Source of the DNA: Uranotaenia lowii | Lineage: Eukaryota > Arthropoda > Insecta > Diptera > Culicidae | Reading direction: 5' to 3' | Length of the DNA: 64,000 bases | Assembly (NCBI RefSeq): GCF_029784155.1 | Contig: NC_073693.1 | Coordinates: forward strand, 164,096,031-164,160,030 | In this document: piece after piece, positions 1-11,511 of the stretch | How the letters are laid out: each line of letters starts with the position of its first letter | Numbering within the stretch: position 1 is the first letter of the stretch | The notes under the pieces: generated by a model | Told to the model about the DNA's origin: nothing | The model's input: only the letters and a program-made list of their open reading frames with translations | Database searches by the model: none | Position numbers and translations under genes: made by a program

Positions 1-394
1 ATTGGAAAAAAGCCAAAATATATTTATCTCGAATCCGATATAATTAGTTCAAAATAATGTTGGCTAATGTAGGGTAAAAATTACGTCAAGGTTTTAAATG
101 ATGTCCACGAAATAAAATTGATTTAAATTTCTATCGAATATTGAAAAGGGCGCAAACGCCAAACATAAACAAGTCACTTATTTTAAAATTTAAATATTCA
201 ATTGAAAAATTCAAAATTTGAAACGTAGTTGTTTTGTTCTATTTAATATCTTCTTAAAATCTCCAAGAATCTGTTTTTGAAAAACAGAAGTCCCGCTTTT
301 TGTAAGTAAAAATTAGGGAAAATACTCTTGGCACATAAAAACTTTCTAAGTAAAATGCCGAAATAAAACCATTTGTAAATTAATTATTGCGAAA

Positions 395-670
395 GGTGTT
401 TGGAGCAAAAGTTAAACTAAATTTCGTGTAAATCGATTAATTGATAATTAATAAATCAAGGTTTTTTTTCTTTTTGAAGATCAATTTGTATAAAAGACGG
501 TAAAAAATATTCAGTTAAGATTCCAGCCGAACTAGTCCAAATTGGCAAGACTTTCGTTTGACTCCTGTCATCAGATTTTATACAGTCACCTTATCCACTT
601 TCTTCGGTGCAAAACGCCAGTTAGCTTGAATTTGCTTCTCGCTGCTAACAAAAATTACTTTGGGACTCCA
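395..670 (-). mobile_element. Decayed end of a DD37E-type mariner element
   Basis: The sequence follows, with many substitutions, the 3' end of the better preserved mariner copies at 12347-13624 and 46203-47482: the 'cgtgtaaatcg' block, the 'aatattcagtta' block and the reverse complement of the transposase C-terminus (ccatcagattt-type block) appear in the same order. No terminal repeat remains. It is an old fragment that cannot encode anything. Confidence 0.6.
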
Positions 671-2522
671 ATAAATCTATGCCTAATTATTAGAATTGGG
701 CACATTGATTAATTGATTGATGTAGCTTTTTCTCCTTCTTTTTTATTTTTATTTTTTTCAATTACCGTCAACTGGGTCAACATGCAACAATTTTCAACTT
801 CAATGGCTTCTAAAAATTTTATGTTCACAGTTAATCCTACCCCTTATGCATCAAAAGTTTTAAGGATGATGGGACATCAAATTGGCGTAGTATGAAAAAT
901 TATTGGTTTGTTTAGTTATTTTCAATTTTCTAAAAACATGCGATTTTCACCCTCCTTAGAAAATGGGGTAACTTTCAACAAACTTGGATTTTAATGAAAA
1001 ATCTTATGAACACGTATGAATATTTAAAGTTTTTAATTGATTTGCGATGCCTCAAAGACCATTACGCATGACAACACCGATTGCAGTTATTCGTTGGTCT
1101 GTAAAAACTAATTTTCACACTTTTTTTTTAAAAAGAAGGATGCTGCATACATTTACGGGTTAAAAAATACTACGAAAAATTCTAAAAGCTGAAATCATAA
1201 AAATAAATATTTGGATGAATGAAATTTCAATGTTCAAAAACGCGTGATGCAAAACATTCATATTCCAGCACATGGAAACGAGGTTTACAAGGTGTTTCTT
1301 TGATTTGCATTTTGTTGCATTTAACCCCAGACACCTAACTGAATTATAAAAATGTTTATTTAAAAAAAAAAATGGTTGATTGTTCGAAAATATTTTTACA
1401 CCAAGAGTGTTGATATAGTATAAGGAAACCAGTAAAAAGTTTGTAGGTAATATTATCAAGCCAATCCGTCATACTGGGTAACGTTTTTTTCTTCAAAAAA
1501 TGTTAAAATTTGTACATTTATTGCTTAATTTTCCAAATTTTATTAAAAAAAACTTTAAAAAAAACTAGCTTAAGATGCGAAAAATTAGGTCATCATCATT
1601 TTGTTACAATACATTAAATTAAAAATTTGACGGTATCATCCAATATTTTTTGTTTGGGCGAAGTTTCCAAGTAATAATTTTAGCTTTGTTTTGGTCAGCA
1701 CAACTTCGTTAGAGCTATTGCATTGATCTTCATAAAAAGCTATAACGCATTCTTTACATCACCAAAACTCAAATAAAGCTAAAATTTCTTCTTTCCTGTT
1801 TAAAAAACGTCATCAAGGCTTATTTTTTAATCTTCGATAAAAATCATTATGCTTTCAAATTTTGATCACCAAAGCTTTAACAAAGTCTAATTAATGCTTT
1901 ATAGCTTCATCACAGTAATTTAAATGGCAAATTAGTTAATCAACGGTTTTAAAAGAGCCATATGATTAGCTAAAATTTGACGTTTCTCTCTCAAGCCAAC
2001 CAACTACAATCGTAGGATGAGTTCCTAATTTCTGAGTTGTTAATCATGAGTAAAGTAAATGATTTTCAGCCATTTATAGCATTTTGAAATTCAACGGAAT
2101 CAGATAGCGAAATTCGACTTTTTCTAGTTTAGCCCTTTCACACATGATCCATATTGTGGGGTTTTCATGCGATTTTTAGTCATTTAGGGGAAAAGCAGGC
2201 TATATGCGTCTATCTAGCAGAATACTTATTTAAAAAAATGTTACGTCGAATATATGTACAAAAACTATAAACACATGAGCAGGCATCTGTTTTCTGTGCA
2301 TTGGAGTAACTTTTATGTTGAAATCGCCTTCAGTTTTCGAGGAAACGATTTTATTATAACTGTTGTCTAAAATGCCGAACCACAAATCATGCATATTAAG
2401 TGCCTCTTCATGTTTTGGGCAAAATTTCTGTTTTTTTGGCAATGTTTCCGTATAACTCTTTGGAAATGCTAGAAACTGATAACTTTCATACGACAAAGCT
2501 GAAGTTTTGTAATAATCTATGT

Positions 2523-2640
2523 CATTTATAATTTTGTGGAACAAAGCAAAAGTTAGGGCTGCCATACTTTAAAAATAAGTTCATTCTTAAGATAAACTTT
2601 ATAAAATCTGTTTTGAGAACTTCTAATCTCTCTTCAAATG
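2523..2640. repeat. Dispersed repeat, copy 1 (copy 2 at 4764-4870)
   Basis: About 105 bp here match 4764-4870 in the same orientation. Shared words include 'aaagttagggct', 'gataaactttaya' and 'aaaatctgttttgaga'. The two copies lie 2.2 kb apart in the same Fhos intron. No terminal repeats or coding capacity are visible, and the family is unrecognised. Confidence 0.55.
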
Positions 2641-2774
2641 TTAAAAAACGAACACAAACACATACAGAATCTCAATGAAACTTGATGTTTCCTCGAAGAG
2701 ATTCCTTTTTTCTTAACTCTAAGCGTACATCTTCCGTGAATATGATGGCTAGCATCTTACAAATGCTAAAACCA

Positions 2775-2885
2775 CCAACCCACAGAAAGTGTACTATGTA
2801 TGCCGTGACCGGGATTCGATCTCATACCCACTGGCTTAGAAGACTTGAAGGCTATCTTCTACGCCACGGGCTGCGGCAAAAATGT
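2775..2885 (-). mobile_element. tRNA-derived SINE-like fragment
   Basis: On the minus strand a tRNA-like segment can be read, with a usable pol III B-box (GATCGAATCCC, near 2810-2820) and an upstream stretch resembling an A-box (GTGGCGTAGAAG, near 2855-2870). The fold is poor as a real tRNA because the acceptor stem does not close. A tRNA-derived SINE is more likely than a tRNA gene. Confidence 0.45.
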
Positions 2886-3329
2886 GCAGCTTTGCCTAAA
2901 ACTTTGTAGAACAAAAAAGTTACGGTTGAAAAACTGAAAATAGATGATAATTTTTCAGAAATAGTCATAACTTTCAAACGATTCTCGATACGACAATGAC
3001 TTCTATGACAAAGTTGCTAGAATTGGTACAAGCTAAATGCTTTTCTCAGACATTATAGCTCTAAAATGGATATTACAAAAAACAATTTTTTTATGTCACT
3101 GCCAGGTGATTCAATTATTTTTTTTTTCAATAAGTACATTTTATAGCCCCTTTGCCTTGAAGACACCATAGGTGACCATAGAAAATAGTTTTAATCGCCG
3201 TTTTACGCTTTACCTCTGTATGCGGTGGTAGGCGCACTCAACCCGCTAGGCGCATTTAGGAACATTTTCTCCTACAGCATTTTAAGTTCCGACTTTCATG
3301 TTATGGAGGTTTCAAGCGATTATCAAAAA

Positions 3330-3700
3330 TAAACACGTTTGAAAGAAACGTCGCAGCCGCCATCTTGGATTTCAAGGTAGCGTCTGAATACCAAATTCGA
3401 CTTCTTCTTATATAGCCTTGATTTCCAGTGATTTATAGCATCTTATACATAAGTAGAAGCCGCCAATTCGACTTCAGTTTGTTTTACCCTTCCTTTCAGT
3501 ACCCATATTATGGCGTTTTCAAGCTATTGCCAGTTATAATCAGTTATAATCATTTGATTAGAAAAGATTTCAAGATAGTGTCAGATTGTGGAATTCGACT
3601 TCTACTCGTTTATCCCTTTCACCCAATATTGTGGATTTTACATGAGATTGACAGTCGTTTAAAAATTTGAGAAGAAAAGCGGAGGCCGCCATCTTAGATT
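3330..3700. repeat. Degenerate irregular tandem block ('gccgccatctt', 'aattcgact')
   Basis: The words 'gccgccatctt(g/a)gat', 'ttcaagrtag', 'aattcgact' and 'atattrtgg' recur at irregular spacing (aattcgact near 3394, 3464 and 3592; another near 2110). The block looks like decayed tandem copies of a repeat of roughly 70-130 bp. No coding potential is evident. Confidence 0.4.
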
Positions 3701-4257
3701 CATGATGGCAAAAAACAGTTTTTTTCTCCTGCATGTTGGGCATTTCCACTCAATACTCACATTGTAGATATAATCAAACGTCTTCCGGTGATTTGAAGTA
3801 TTTCAAAGATTTTTTTTAATTTACTCAAAAATTACACACATGACTTTTAAAAAAAGTGTTAAAATGGGAGTTCCAATTCAAATATGTATAATCTAGCCTG
3901 AGCGTGTCCAGTTTTGACATCTGGATCGAAAACTGTCACCTAATTTTATTTCGGTTTAAAATCAAGCACTGCGTGCCTTTATAAAACATGCAAGAAAAGT
4001 TTGAAACAAACTTCTTGGTTTATTTTTTATTGGAGTTTTAAGAGAGCTTTCAGTACTCTTTTAAAACAACTTAAACAGTATATTTAGTAAAAGCTTTATT
4101 GCCATTCTTAGAACTGCCTGAAAACAAATGGTTGAATCAAAAATCTAAGCATTTTTCATAGCCGTAATAAATAAAACAATAATAAAAATAGCTCCAAATC
4201 AAATGCCATAGTAAAACCTTAATGAAATTTTAAAATGGTAGTTGACCTAATTATTCT

Positions 4258-4640
4258 TACTAAGGTTCTGTTGTGTCGGGACGGTTCTTATGCAGAATGC
4301 CAAATCCGGGAAAAACAGCACAGTTAAGTCATGTTTCTCCATGTAAATTTCCTGGTTGACGGTCCCAGTTGCAACGAAAATATTACTTTTTAAGCCACAG
4401 GTACAGATTTCTTGGCAAACTTTGATAGTTGAATATGCTTGAAAATGTCTGCCACCTTTGCTTTTCGCCTTTCGGTGATTCGTTGCTCCTCTTTCTTGGA
4501 CGCCACTAAAGATCCAATATCAAAATCCAAATAGAAGCATCATTCTACACACACAAACACCTAAAAAAATTGGGATGTTCAGGTTATTTTTATATGAATG
4601 ATTAGAAAGAAAACGGCGAACTTAAGTTGACCACTTTTTG
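4258..4640 (-). mobile_element. Decayed, internally deleted DD37E-type mariner
   Basis: Reading in the same orientation as the copy at 12347-13624, this fragment keeps the blocks 'gccaaatccggg', 'cctggttgacggtccc', 'aagccacaggtacaga', 'cttgaaaatrtctgccac', a segment matching the transposase start region, and the 'cacacacaaacacc' 3' block. Most of the transposase between these blocks is missing. It is a fossil. Confidence 0.65.
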
Positions 4641-5383
4641 GTAATTGGCTATTTTAACTGGGAAGGAATAAAATCATTAAAATTTCAATATTTTTTTTGA
4701 GATGAACTCAGCAATTATAATCCAAACTCGTTATCAGGATCTTTGAATTTAAAATCTGTGTCCTTTATAATTTTATAGAACAAAACAAAAGTTAGGGCTT
4801 CCATACCTTGGCATCTGTTAATTCTTATGATAAACTTTACAAAATCTGTTTTGAGATCTTCAGTTGTTGATTTGAGTAAAGATTCTAAGTTTTAGTTATA
4901 AAAATCCGAAATTTATTCTGTTTTACGTTTTTTTGGATAGAGACATTTTACAAACATTTTGAGGGCATACAAAAACGTCCTCTATTCAACGTTTTACACA
5001 TTGTCAAATCTCCATAAAAGCTAAAATTTGTTGTACTTTTTATGTTCATCTGAACAGGTTACAAACCCCATCTAAGTTTTTGATTTTGGGCTCTTGACTT
5101 TTATTTTTTAAAAGTCACAATATTACATCAAAAGGTATCAAAACCTTGTATGAATCCTGAACAAATTGAATTTGTAAATTCATGAAATTCATTCATTATG
5201 CTCAAAGCGTATAATCCCTAAAATATATAGATTAGATATGTTGTTCTACCAGCCGTAGGCACATTTAATCCACTAGCCGAAAGAGAGCGCTATCCTTTAT
5301 TTATTTATAAAATTATTTTACGGTCACCATCAAAGAAGAATGTTACCGTACCTAGCAAAGGGCTACCTTCGCAAAATCAATAA

Positions 5384-5566
5384 GGGGCCGTTCGAATATT
5401 ACGTAACGCAATTTTCGGGCATTCTTAAACACCCCCCCCCCCCAACCTCCTACGAAACACAATCGTCTCAGATTTTCTATCCTTAATCCACAATTCGTAA
5501 CAAACTCTAACAACCCCTCCCCCCATTTTTCCCGCTTAACGCGTTACGAAATATTTGAATGGCCCC
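5384..5566. mobile_element. 183-bp MITE with ~26-bp TIRs and TAA TSD
   Basis: The element begins GGGGCCGTTCGAATATT and ends with the near-perfect inverse AATATTTGAATGGCCCC. It is bounded by TAA on each side (5381-5383 and 5567-5569). The 3-bp TAA duplication fits PIF/Harbinger-type MITEs. The interior has C-rich tracts (around 5431-5442 and 5516-5525) and no ORF. Confidence 0.75.
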
Positions 5567-6709
5567 TAAACTATAGTTCTTTTAACTTGTCCGAAAGTTC
5601 ACAAGTGTCTCTAATAAACCAAAAACGACTTGCTAAGTGTTGCGAAATCGAACTTTTTTTTTTCATAATAAAGAAACGTGTTTCATAGTAGTGTGAAATG
5701 AAGCTAAGAGAACTCAACACCGCATATTTTTACGGTTATATTTCTCAAAACGATTGAAGAACTGATTTGGAATCCAATAATTCTAACTTTCAAAAACTAA
5801 TTTTCCATTATGGATTTGCTCACCCATAGTTTTCATTATGATTCCAAAATATGTTGATTTTTCAACACACAGAATGAACACCAAAATTTGTACTAGTTAA
5901 CGTTCTTATAATTTTAAATTTATTTCAAAAATATCATTCGTGTCATGAAAAAGTTAGGAATTAACTTAAAACCCAACACTTTTTTATTTAAATTTCATTT
6001 CTGCATGGATTTCCTGTTGCCTGAAACACTCAGTTTCAACATTTTTCTCGTGTTTGCCCCCTCTCCCCTTAGATTTTTTTGCAAAACCTGAAATGGAGAC
6101 TAATTAAGTTTAAACATTTTTTTTAGAGAAATTTCGAGGAACAATATCAAGAACATAAAACAAACTGTCGAAGACTGGAATGTATGTTTTCTTGATTTTT
6201 GGTTTTCTTGAATTTTTAAATAATTAAAAAAAGCTGATAATTTTTTCATGGAACCTTTGCTAAATTTATACAATTTAATATTTTGCATTTTTTTACCACA
6301 CCACCAAAAACACGCCTCCCCCCATACCCAAGTGATGTTGCAACGCCGAGTGACAAAAGAAGTATTTTAAATTTATTCCGGCCTTAATTGTGGAATTTAT
6401 CGACCAGCTTATGTGATCAAAGGAAAAAAAATACTCAAGTTTTAGGGGGTCAAGAGAAAACTAAATTTTTTACTGTTTGATTGCGATTTTCATAAAACGT
6501 GACTTAGCGCAAATAACAATTAAAGTTCGTGTTTAAATAGCTTGTTTAGCATTACCTTTCAATTTCCATTTGTTCAACGACTCTATCAAAATAAATTAAT
6601 ATGTTTCTGAATCCGTAGACACAACCCATATAAAAATGATTCTCGTTTGCCTTTTGAAAATTTTCGAAACGTGTCAGCTAACTTAATTAAGCACAAGAAG
6701 AGTACTTAC

Positions 6710-7299
6710 AGTCTTTTTGTTTTTCTTGATGGTGTTCATGTCCCCGGCAGCGTCTCCATTGGTCAGGGCGGACATCGATAGTCCATTCGAGTACATCGGA
6801 GGCGGTATCATGTTGCCCATGGGGGGTCTCATGCTCGGTGGCGGAGGCATAATTCCCATTGGACCACCACTCAGTAGCCCCCCGGGAGGTGGAGGGGGAG
6901 GAACCGCCCCTCCGAAGCCCCTCGGCGCCAGGATGTCCTTATCGTCGTCGGACGTGAGATCGGTAAAATCCAAATCGCACAGATTCAACTTCCGGGTCAT
7001 GTTTTTGATAATCTCCTCCCAGTGCAGCTCGTTTTCCGATTTCTTCGGTTCCGTTGCCGTGGCCAGCTTCTTGATGTCACTATCCACACTTGGCGATCGG
7101 GATATGTCCTTGTTGCTTTTGCTCTTTGCCAGCCCTTCTTTGGCTTTCGAAATCAGTCCGGACATGTCGCCAATCCGGTTTTGTGGCTTATCCTCCTGGG
7201 GGCTCAGCGGAAGATTGCTCAGCTTTTGGGTCAGATCTTTGACGGTGTGGTCCTTCACCAGCTGCAGGATCAGCTTCTTCTCCTCGTTGTCCGATTCAG
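6710..7299 (-). CDS. Fhos: Fhos formin exon: FH1 proline-rich region
   Basis: Internal exon of a Fhos/FHOD-family formin, which nucleates and bundles actin filaments in muscle and other cells. The acceptor is ...caccatcag at 7300-7301 and the donor is GTAAGT at 6709-6704. The exon is 590 bp, entering in phase 1 and leaving in phase 0. The first codon is completed by the single G ending the previous exon. The peptide runs from ESDNEEKK to IKKNKKT. It contains an acidic/lysine-rich segment (KLILQLVKDHTVKDLTQKL), a serine-rich linker, and an FH1-type block with GAVPPPPPPGG, MPPPPSMRPP and IPPP. FH1 blocks recruit profilin-actin to the following FH2 domain, which should lie left of this window. 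The antisense open frame across the same bases is a shadow of the GC-rich exon. Confidence 0.88.
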
Positions 7300-7775
7300 C
7301 TGATGGTGGAAGAAAAGAACACAATTGGTTATGCTGTAACATGATTTAAAATTCCATTTGGATGATTCGAAAGATTTATTATTCGGTTTTGACGGCCTTC
7401 TAGGCTAAACCGTCAACAACAAAATTTCAACTGTTGCTTTATAGAAACTTTAAGTTTCCTGGACCAAAAAAAATCACAACATTGTAAAGATTCAACATAT
7501 GAAAGGAATCCATAATTTATAATTCTCAAGTCATCGTCAAATTTCTCCATGAGGCTGAAATTCAGCCGCTGAACAGTACAATAGGATGGCAAATGGGAGA
7601 AATTTGATAGTTGAATTTTCAGAAACGGACCATATTACATACAGGTACATTTTATGGATTGTCAAAAAAAACTGACTGTGTAATAGACTGAATCCATTTT
7701 CAATAATTTATGATTGAAAAAAAAAAACCAGAAAAAGGTTTAAAAATGAAAATATGAGTACTTTGTATTTATTTA

Positions 7776-8067
7776 GAGCAAGTTCATTCGTGTTCGGAAA
7801 AAGTGGTAGAATTTTCGACACTTGCAGCCTGCAGCACATTTTGAAAACTTTGCCATGCAAAAAGATTTTCAAGCTTTGTGGCCGTCAAGTTTTTCCACAA
7901 CAGGTATTGGTTTTCGCATGCTACGTTGCAAAAATAGTTCGATTTCTATCATGTACGGCTGAAATAGACACAGTATTGTCAAAGATCTTGAAAATATTTT
8001 CACAAGGTAGAATTTCAAAATGTGTCGAAATTTCAACCACCTTTTCCCAACACGACTGAACTTGCTC
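7776..8067. mobile_element. 292-bp MITE with ~46-bp TIRs (GAGCAAGTTCA...)
   Basis: The left end, GAGCAAGTTCATTCGTGTT, extending through 'gtggtagaattttcgacac', is matched inversely by the right end, 'gtgtcgaaatttcaaccacc' through TGAACTTGCTC. The inverted repeats run about 46 bp with several mismatches. The internal open frame is an accident of composition. No clear target duplication can be assigned. Confidence 0.7.
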
Positions 8068-8160
8068 TTCAGTTAATTAGTAATAAGCTGGAGAATAAGG
8101 GTCTTTTGGCATTGAATAAAACAAACAAACAAACTTACAACGTTCCTCGTTAGCTCATTA

Positions 8161-8214
8161 GAGCAAGTTCACTGGTGGTGGGAAAAAAGTGGTAGAAACA
8201 CCTGTGAACTTGCT
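8161..8214. mobile_element. Short derivative of the GAGCAAGTTCA MITE
   Basis: Only the terminal segments remain: GAGCAAGTTCACTGG with 'gggaaaaaagtggtagaa' at the left, and TGTGAACTTGCT at the right. It matches the ends of the 292-bp element 100 bp upstream and looks like an internally deleted second insertion. Confidence 0.55.
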
Positions 8215-8639
8215 AAAAAGGTTTTAAATATGATGAGATCAGATGTAGTGCAAAATATTTATTTTTACATTTGTTTAGTTTGTAAGGCGTTTTAAACAAT
8301 AATTCTTTTCATTTTGGCAGAAGGCCAAGCTTTAGAATAAGCAATTATAATAGTTGTAGGGAAACTTGAATTGAAATTTCTATGAATTTTCTGCATGGAT
8401 TTGTATGTAAAAATTTCTTCCTCCATACAAAATTGAAACATGCGCGCTTATTCAGGAAGCAACCAAATCAATTCCTATTTTACTCGGATGCTTGATGACG
8501 AAAGTTAAAAGTCAATTTTTCATTGGTCTAGTGATCTATGTATTCTGCACAACGAGAGTCTGTTTATTTTTGAAACTTTAGTAATTGTTATAATTTTTGA
8601 AAAATTTGTAATGTTTGAAACGTCTGAAATTTTTGTCAT

Positions 8640-9366
8640 TTTTGTCATTTTTCAAGTATGTTTTTAAGCAATTTTTGTTATTTTTGTAATTTTTGTAGTT
8701 TTTGTAGTTTTTGTAATTTTTGTTATTTTTGTAATTTTTGTAATTTTTGTAATTTTTGTAATTTTTGTAATTTTTGTAATTTTTGTAATTTTTGTAATTT
8801 TTGTAATTTTTGTAATTTTTGTAATTTTTGTAATTTTTGTAATTTTTGTAATTTTTGTAATTTTTGTAATTTTTGTAATTTTTGTAATTTTTGTAATTTT
8901 TGTAATTTTTGTAATTTTTGTAATTTTTGTAATTTTTGTAATTTTTGTAATTTTTGTAATTTTTGTAATTTTTGTAATTTTTGTAATTTTTGTAATTTTT
9001 GTAATTTTTGTAATTTTTGTAATTTTTGTAATTTTTGAAATTTTTGTAATTTTTGTAATTTTTGTAATTTTTGTAATTTTTGTAATTTTTGTAATTTTTG
9101 TAATTTTTGTAATTTTTGTAATTTTTGTAATTTTTGTAATTTTTGTAATTTTTGTAATTTTTGTAATTTTTGTAATTTTTGTAATTTTTGTAATTTTTGT
9201 AATTTTTGTAATTTTTGTAATTTTTGTAATTTTTGGAATTTTTGTAATTTTTGTAATTTTTGTAATTTTTGTAATTTTTGTAATTTTTGTAATTTTTGAA
9301 ATTTTTGTAATTTTTGTAATTTTTTTAATTTTTGTAATTTTTGTAATTTTTGTAATTTTTTTAATT
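8640..9366. repeat. 9-bp minisatellite (TTTTTGTAA)n, about 80 copies
   Basis: Near-perfect head-to-tail array of TTTTTGTAA on the plus strand. It starts with variant units (TTTTTGTTA, TTTTTGTAG) and contains a few point variants (GAA at about 9038 and 9298, GGA at about 9235). Because 9 is a multiple of 3, all frames stay open and give artefactual repetitive peptides. It lies in a Fhos intron and abuts the TTTTTGTCA array. Confidence 0.97.
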
Positions 9367-10216
9367 TTTGTCATTTTTGTTATTTTTGTCATTTTTGTCA
9401 TTTTTGTCGTTTTTGTCGTTTTTGTCGTTTTATCATTTTTGTCATTTTTGTCATTTTTGTCATTTTTGTCATTTTTGTCATTTTTGTCATTTTTGTCATT
9501 TTTGTCATTTTTGTCATTTTTGTCATTTTTGTCATTTTTGTCATTTTTGTCATTTTTGTCATTTTTGTCATTTTTGTCATTTTTGTCATTTTTGTCATTT
9601 TTGTCATTTTTGTCATTTTTGTCATTTTTGTCATTTTTGTCATTTTTGTCATTTTTGTCATTTTTGTCATTTTTGTCATTTTTGTCATTTTTGTCATTTT
9701 TGTCATTTTTGTCATTTTTGTCATTTTTGTCATTTTTGTCATTTTTGTCATTTTTATCATTTTTGACATTTTTGTCATTTTTGTCATTTTTGTCATTTTT
9801 GTCATTTTTGTCATTTTTGTCATTTTTGTCATTATTGTCATTTTTGTCATTTTTGTCATTTTTGTCATTTTTGTCATTTTTGTCATTTTTGTCATTTTTG
9901 TCATTTTTGTCATTTTTGTCATTTTTGTTATTTTTGTCATGTTTGTCATTTTTGTCATTTTTGTCATTTTTGTCATTTTTGTCATTTTTGTCATTTTTGT
10001 CATTTTTGTCATTTTTGTCATTTTTGTCATTTTTGTCATTTTTGTCATTTTTGTCATTTTTGTCATTTTTGTCATTTTTGTCATTTTTGTCATTTTTGTC
10101 ATTTTTGTCATTTTTGTCATTTTTGTCATTTTTGTCATTTTTGTCATTTTTGTCATTTTTGTCATTTTTGTCATTTTTGTCATTTTTGTCATTTTTGTCA
10201 TTTTTGTCATTTTTGA
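9367..10216. repeat. 9-bp minisatellite (TTTTTGTCA)n, about 94 copies
   Basis: This continues the previous array without a break but with the eighth base changed from A to C. Variants (GTTA, GTCG, one 'tttatca', 'attattgtca' at about 9831) are scattered. In the Fhos transcript orientation the unit reads TGACAAAAA. The switch from TTTTTGTAA to TTTTTGTCA within about 60 bp (9370-9430) suggests two separate expansion waves from neighbouring seed units. Confidence 0.97.
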
Positions 10217-10386
10217 CGTTTTTTTTTCATTTTTGTTATGCTTTATGATTTCGGCAGCTTATTTTTCGTGTTTTAAAAAATGTTAGATGTTTTTCGGAAT
10301 ATATGGATCACAGCCACAAAAAATATATTAAAATAACTTAATGCTCTGCTTAATGCGCTGCTCAATCACGTTCAATTTAGCCCAAA

Positions 10387-10415
10387 TTTTGAAAAAGGTA
10401 TGACCTTTTTCAAAA
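10387..10415. repeat. Perfect 13-bp palindrome with 3-nt loop
   Basis: TTTTGAAAAAGGT, a 3-base spacer (ATG), then ACCTTTTTCAAAA. It lies in the Fhos intron about 170 bp beyond the minisatellite end and 285 bp from the exon 10700-11386. It may be a chance structure in AT-rich DNA or a remnant of a fold-back element. Confidence 0.6.
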
Positions 10416-10699
10416 ATTTTTTTATGGGTCAAAATCCCAAATAAACATGTTAAGTTTTGTAAAATAGATTTGACCAGTTTTTCGGTAATCGATGGTCGAC
10501 GAAAGCATTATCAACTCTCATAGTAACTTGTAGGTCTCTGTAAGCATCTATGGAATTTGTTACTTATTTTTCTTCCATAAATTTCATCATCCCGGTTTTT
10601 CAGTGTAGAAAAAAGCTTTGATAACACTGTTTTACACTCAATGATTAGAAACAATTGGCAAAAATCTCTTCAAGCTTGGCAAACACACAAAAATCATAC

Positions 10700-11386
10700 C
10701 TTGACTTTGATCCGGAGTCCCATTTTGTTCCACCAGATACAAATGGTGATGGTTTCCACCATTTGGAGTCGTAACTGCGTTACCATTAGAATAACCGTTA
10801 CTCCATCGCTGCTGTTGCTCGTCTTTACCATTTTGTATTTTACCGTACCCATTCATATGGTATCCGTTGCCATTGTAAGCGTTGTTCAAATCCACATAGT
10901 TAATGTTACCGTTCATTTTGATGTTCGGACTCTCGTTCTCGTCCAGCTCCTGGGGACTTTCGGCGCCCCGCCCACCGGGCATGTTTCCATTGAGGTCGAT
11001 TTTACCGTTGCTGTGATAGTGACCGCCGCCATTACTTACGCCATTTTGTTTGCTCAGCAGCAGATTCCTATTGTTCCTGTACTCGATCTGATGATCCCCG
11101 TTTTGCGTTGTGACTTTGGGCTGTCCGAGATCCCCGTTACTAATTGGATGGTTATGATTAATGCTAGCGCTATGCTTATTGCTATAAATCACAGATGGAG
11201 TTAGTGTTGCAGGAACCCGATTCATAGGGTCATGCTCGCTGATTGGAGCGACCTGTTGCTGTTGCTGTTGAATGCTAAGCCGTGCAATACGGGAATCGTG
11301 GCTGCTGCCATTGCGATACCTCAACGGTTGAATCTGCGGGCCAGACTGAGGCTGCTGTTGCTGATGACTTTGGGTTAGAATATGTC
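10700..11386 (-). CDS. Fhos: Fhos formin exon: low-complexity Asn/Gln/Gly linker
   Basis: 687-bp internal exon. The acceptor is 'ttgccatatag' ending at 11387, and the donor is G|GTATGA with exon end at 10700. Entry and exit are both phase 1, and both junction codons are completed correctly with the neighbouring exons (Gly at the entry, Ala at the exit). The peptide starts after the junction glycine as HILTQSHQQQQPQSG and ends NGTPDQSQ. It is rich in Asn, Gly, His and Gln (NGNGYHMNGYGKIQNG, SIQQQQQQ). This is a disordered linker between FH3 and FH1, a region that is poorly conserved in insect Fhos isoforms and often alternatively spliced. Support comes from splice phase and an open frame, not from domain similarity. 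Confidence 0.8.
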
Positions 11387-11511
11387 CTATATGGCAATGA
11401 AACAGAATCACACGGAAAGCGCATTTGGGATGCAATGATGGATGGTTAGTTACAAAAAAAAATATCAAAACTTATCTCAAACAATAAATTAGGGATCGAA
11501 GTTCGACTTAC

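Larger units (their letters stand above)
1..6709 (-). other. Fhos intron (3' side), mostly transposon debris
   Basis: This stretch follows the splice donor of the Fhos exon ending at 6710 and contains no recognisable coding exon on either strand. It is AT-rich. Identifiable pieces are two decayed mariner fragments (about 395-670 and 4258-4640), a tRNA-like SINE (2775-2885), a short direct repeat (2523-2640 and 4764-4870), a degenerate tandem block (3330-3700) and a 183-bp MITE (5384-5566). I see nothing interpretable in about 670-2220 and 5570-6700. The 111-codon open frame at 2230-2565 (minus) has no recognised domain and overlaps a repeat, so I do not call it a gene. Confidence 0.6.
7300..10699 (-). 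other. Fhos intron with two MITEs and a 9-bp minisatellite
   Basis: Phase-1 intron between the Fhos exons 10700-11386 and 6710-7299. It holds a 292-bp MITE (7776-8067), a 54-bp deletion derivative of it (8161-8214), two abutting 9-bp minisatellites (8640-9366 and 9367-10216) and a short palindrome (10387-10415). The rest is AT-rich and unremarkable. Confidence 0.7.

Noticed and set aside
2230..2565. 111-codon minus-strand frame starting MAALTFALFHK
   Set aside because: No domain, no splice support, and its start overlaps a dispersed repeat (2523-2640).
6717..7349. 210-codon plus-strand frame opposite the Fhos FH1 exon
   Set aside because: The Gly-rich reading is the antisense of proline codons. 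The minus strand has correct splice sites and FHOD similarity.
8658..10286. Long open frames of repeated tripeptides (FCN, HFC, SFL, TKM, TKI) across the 9-bp minisatellite
   Set aside because: A 9-bp unit without stops keeps all frames open. The frames have no start context or domain and simply mirror the repeat.
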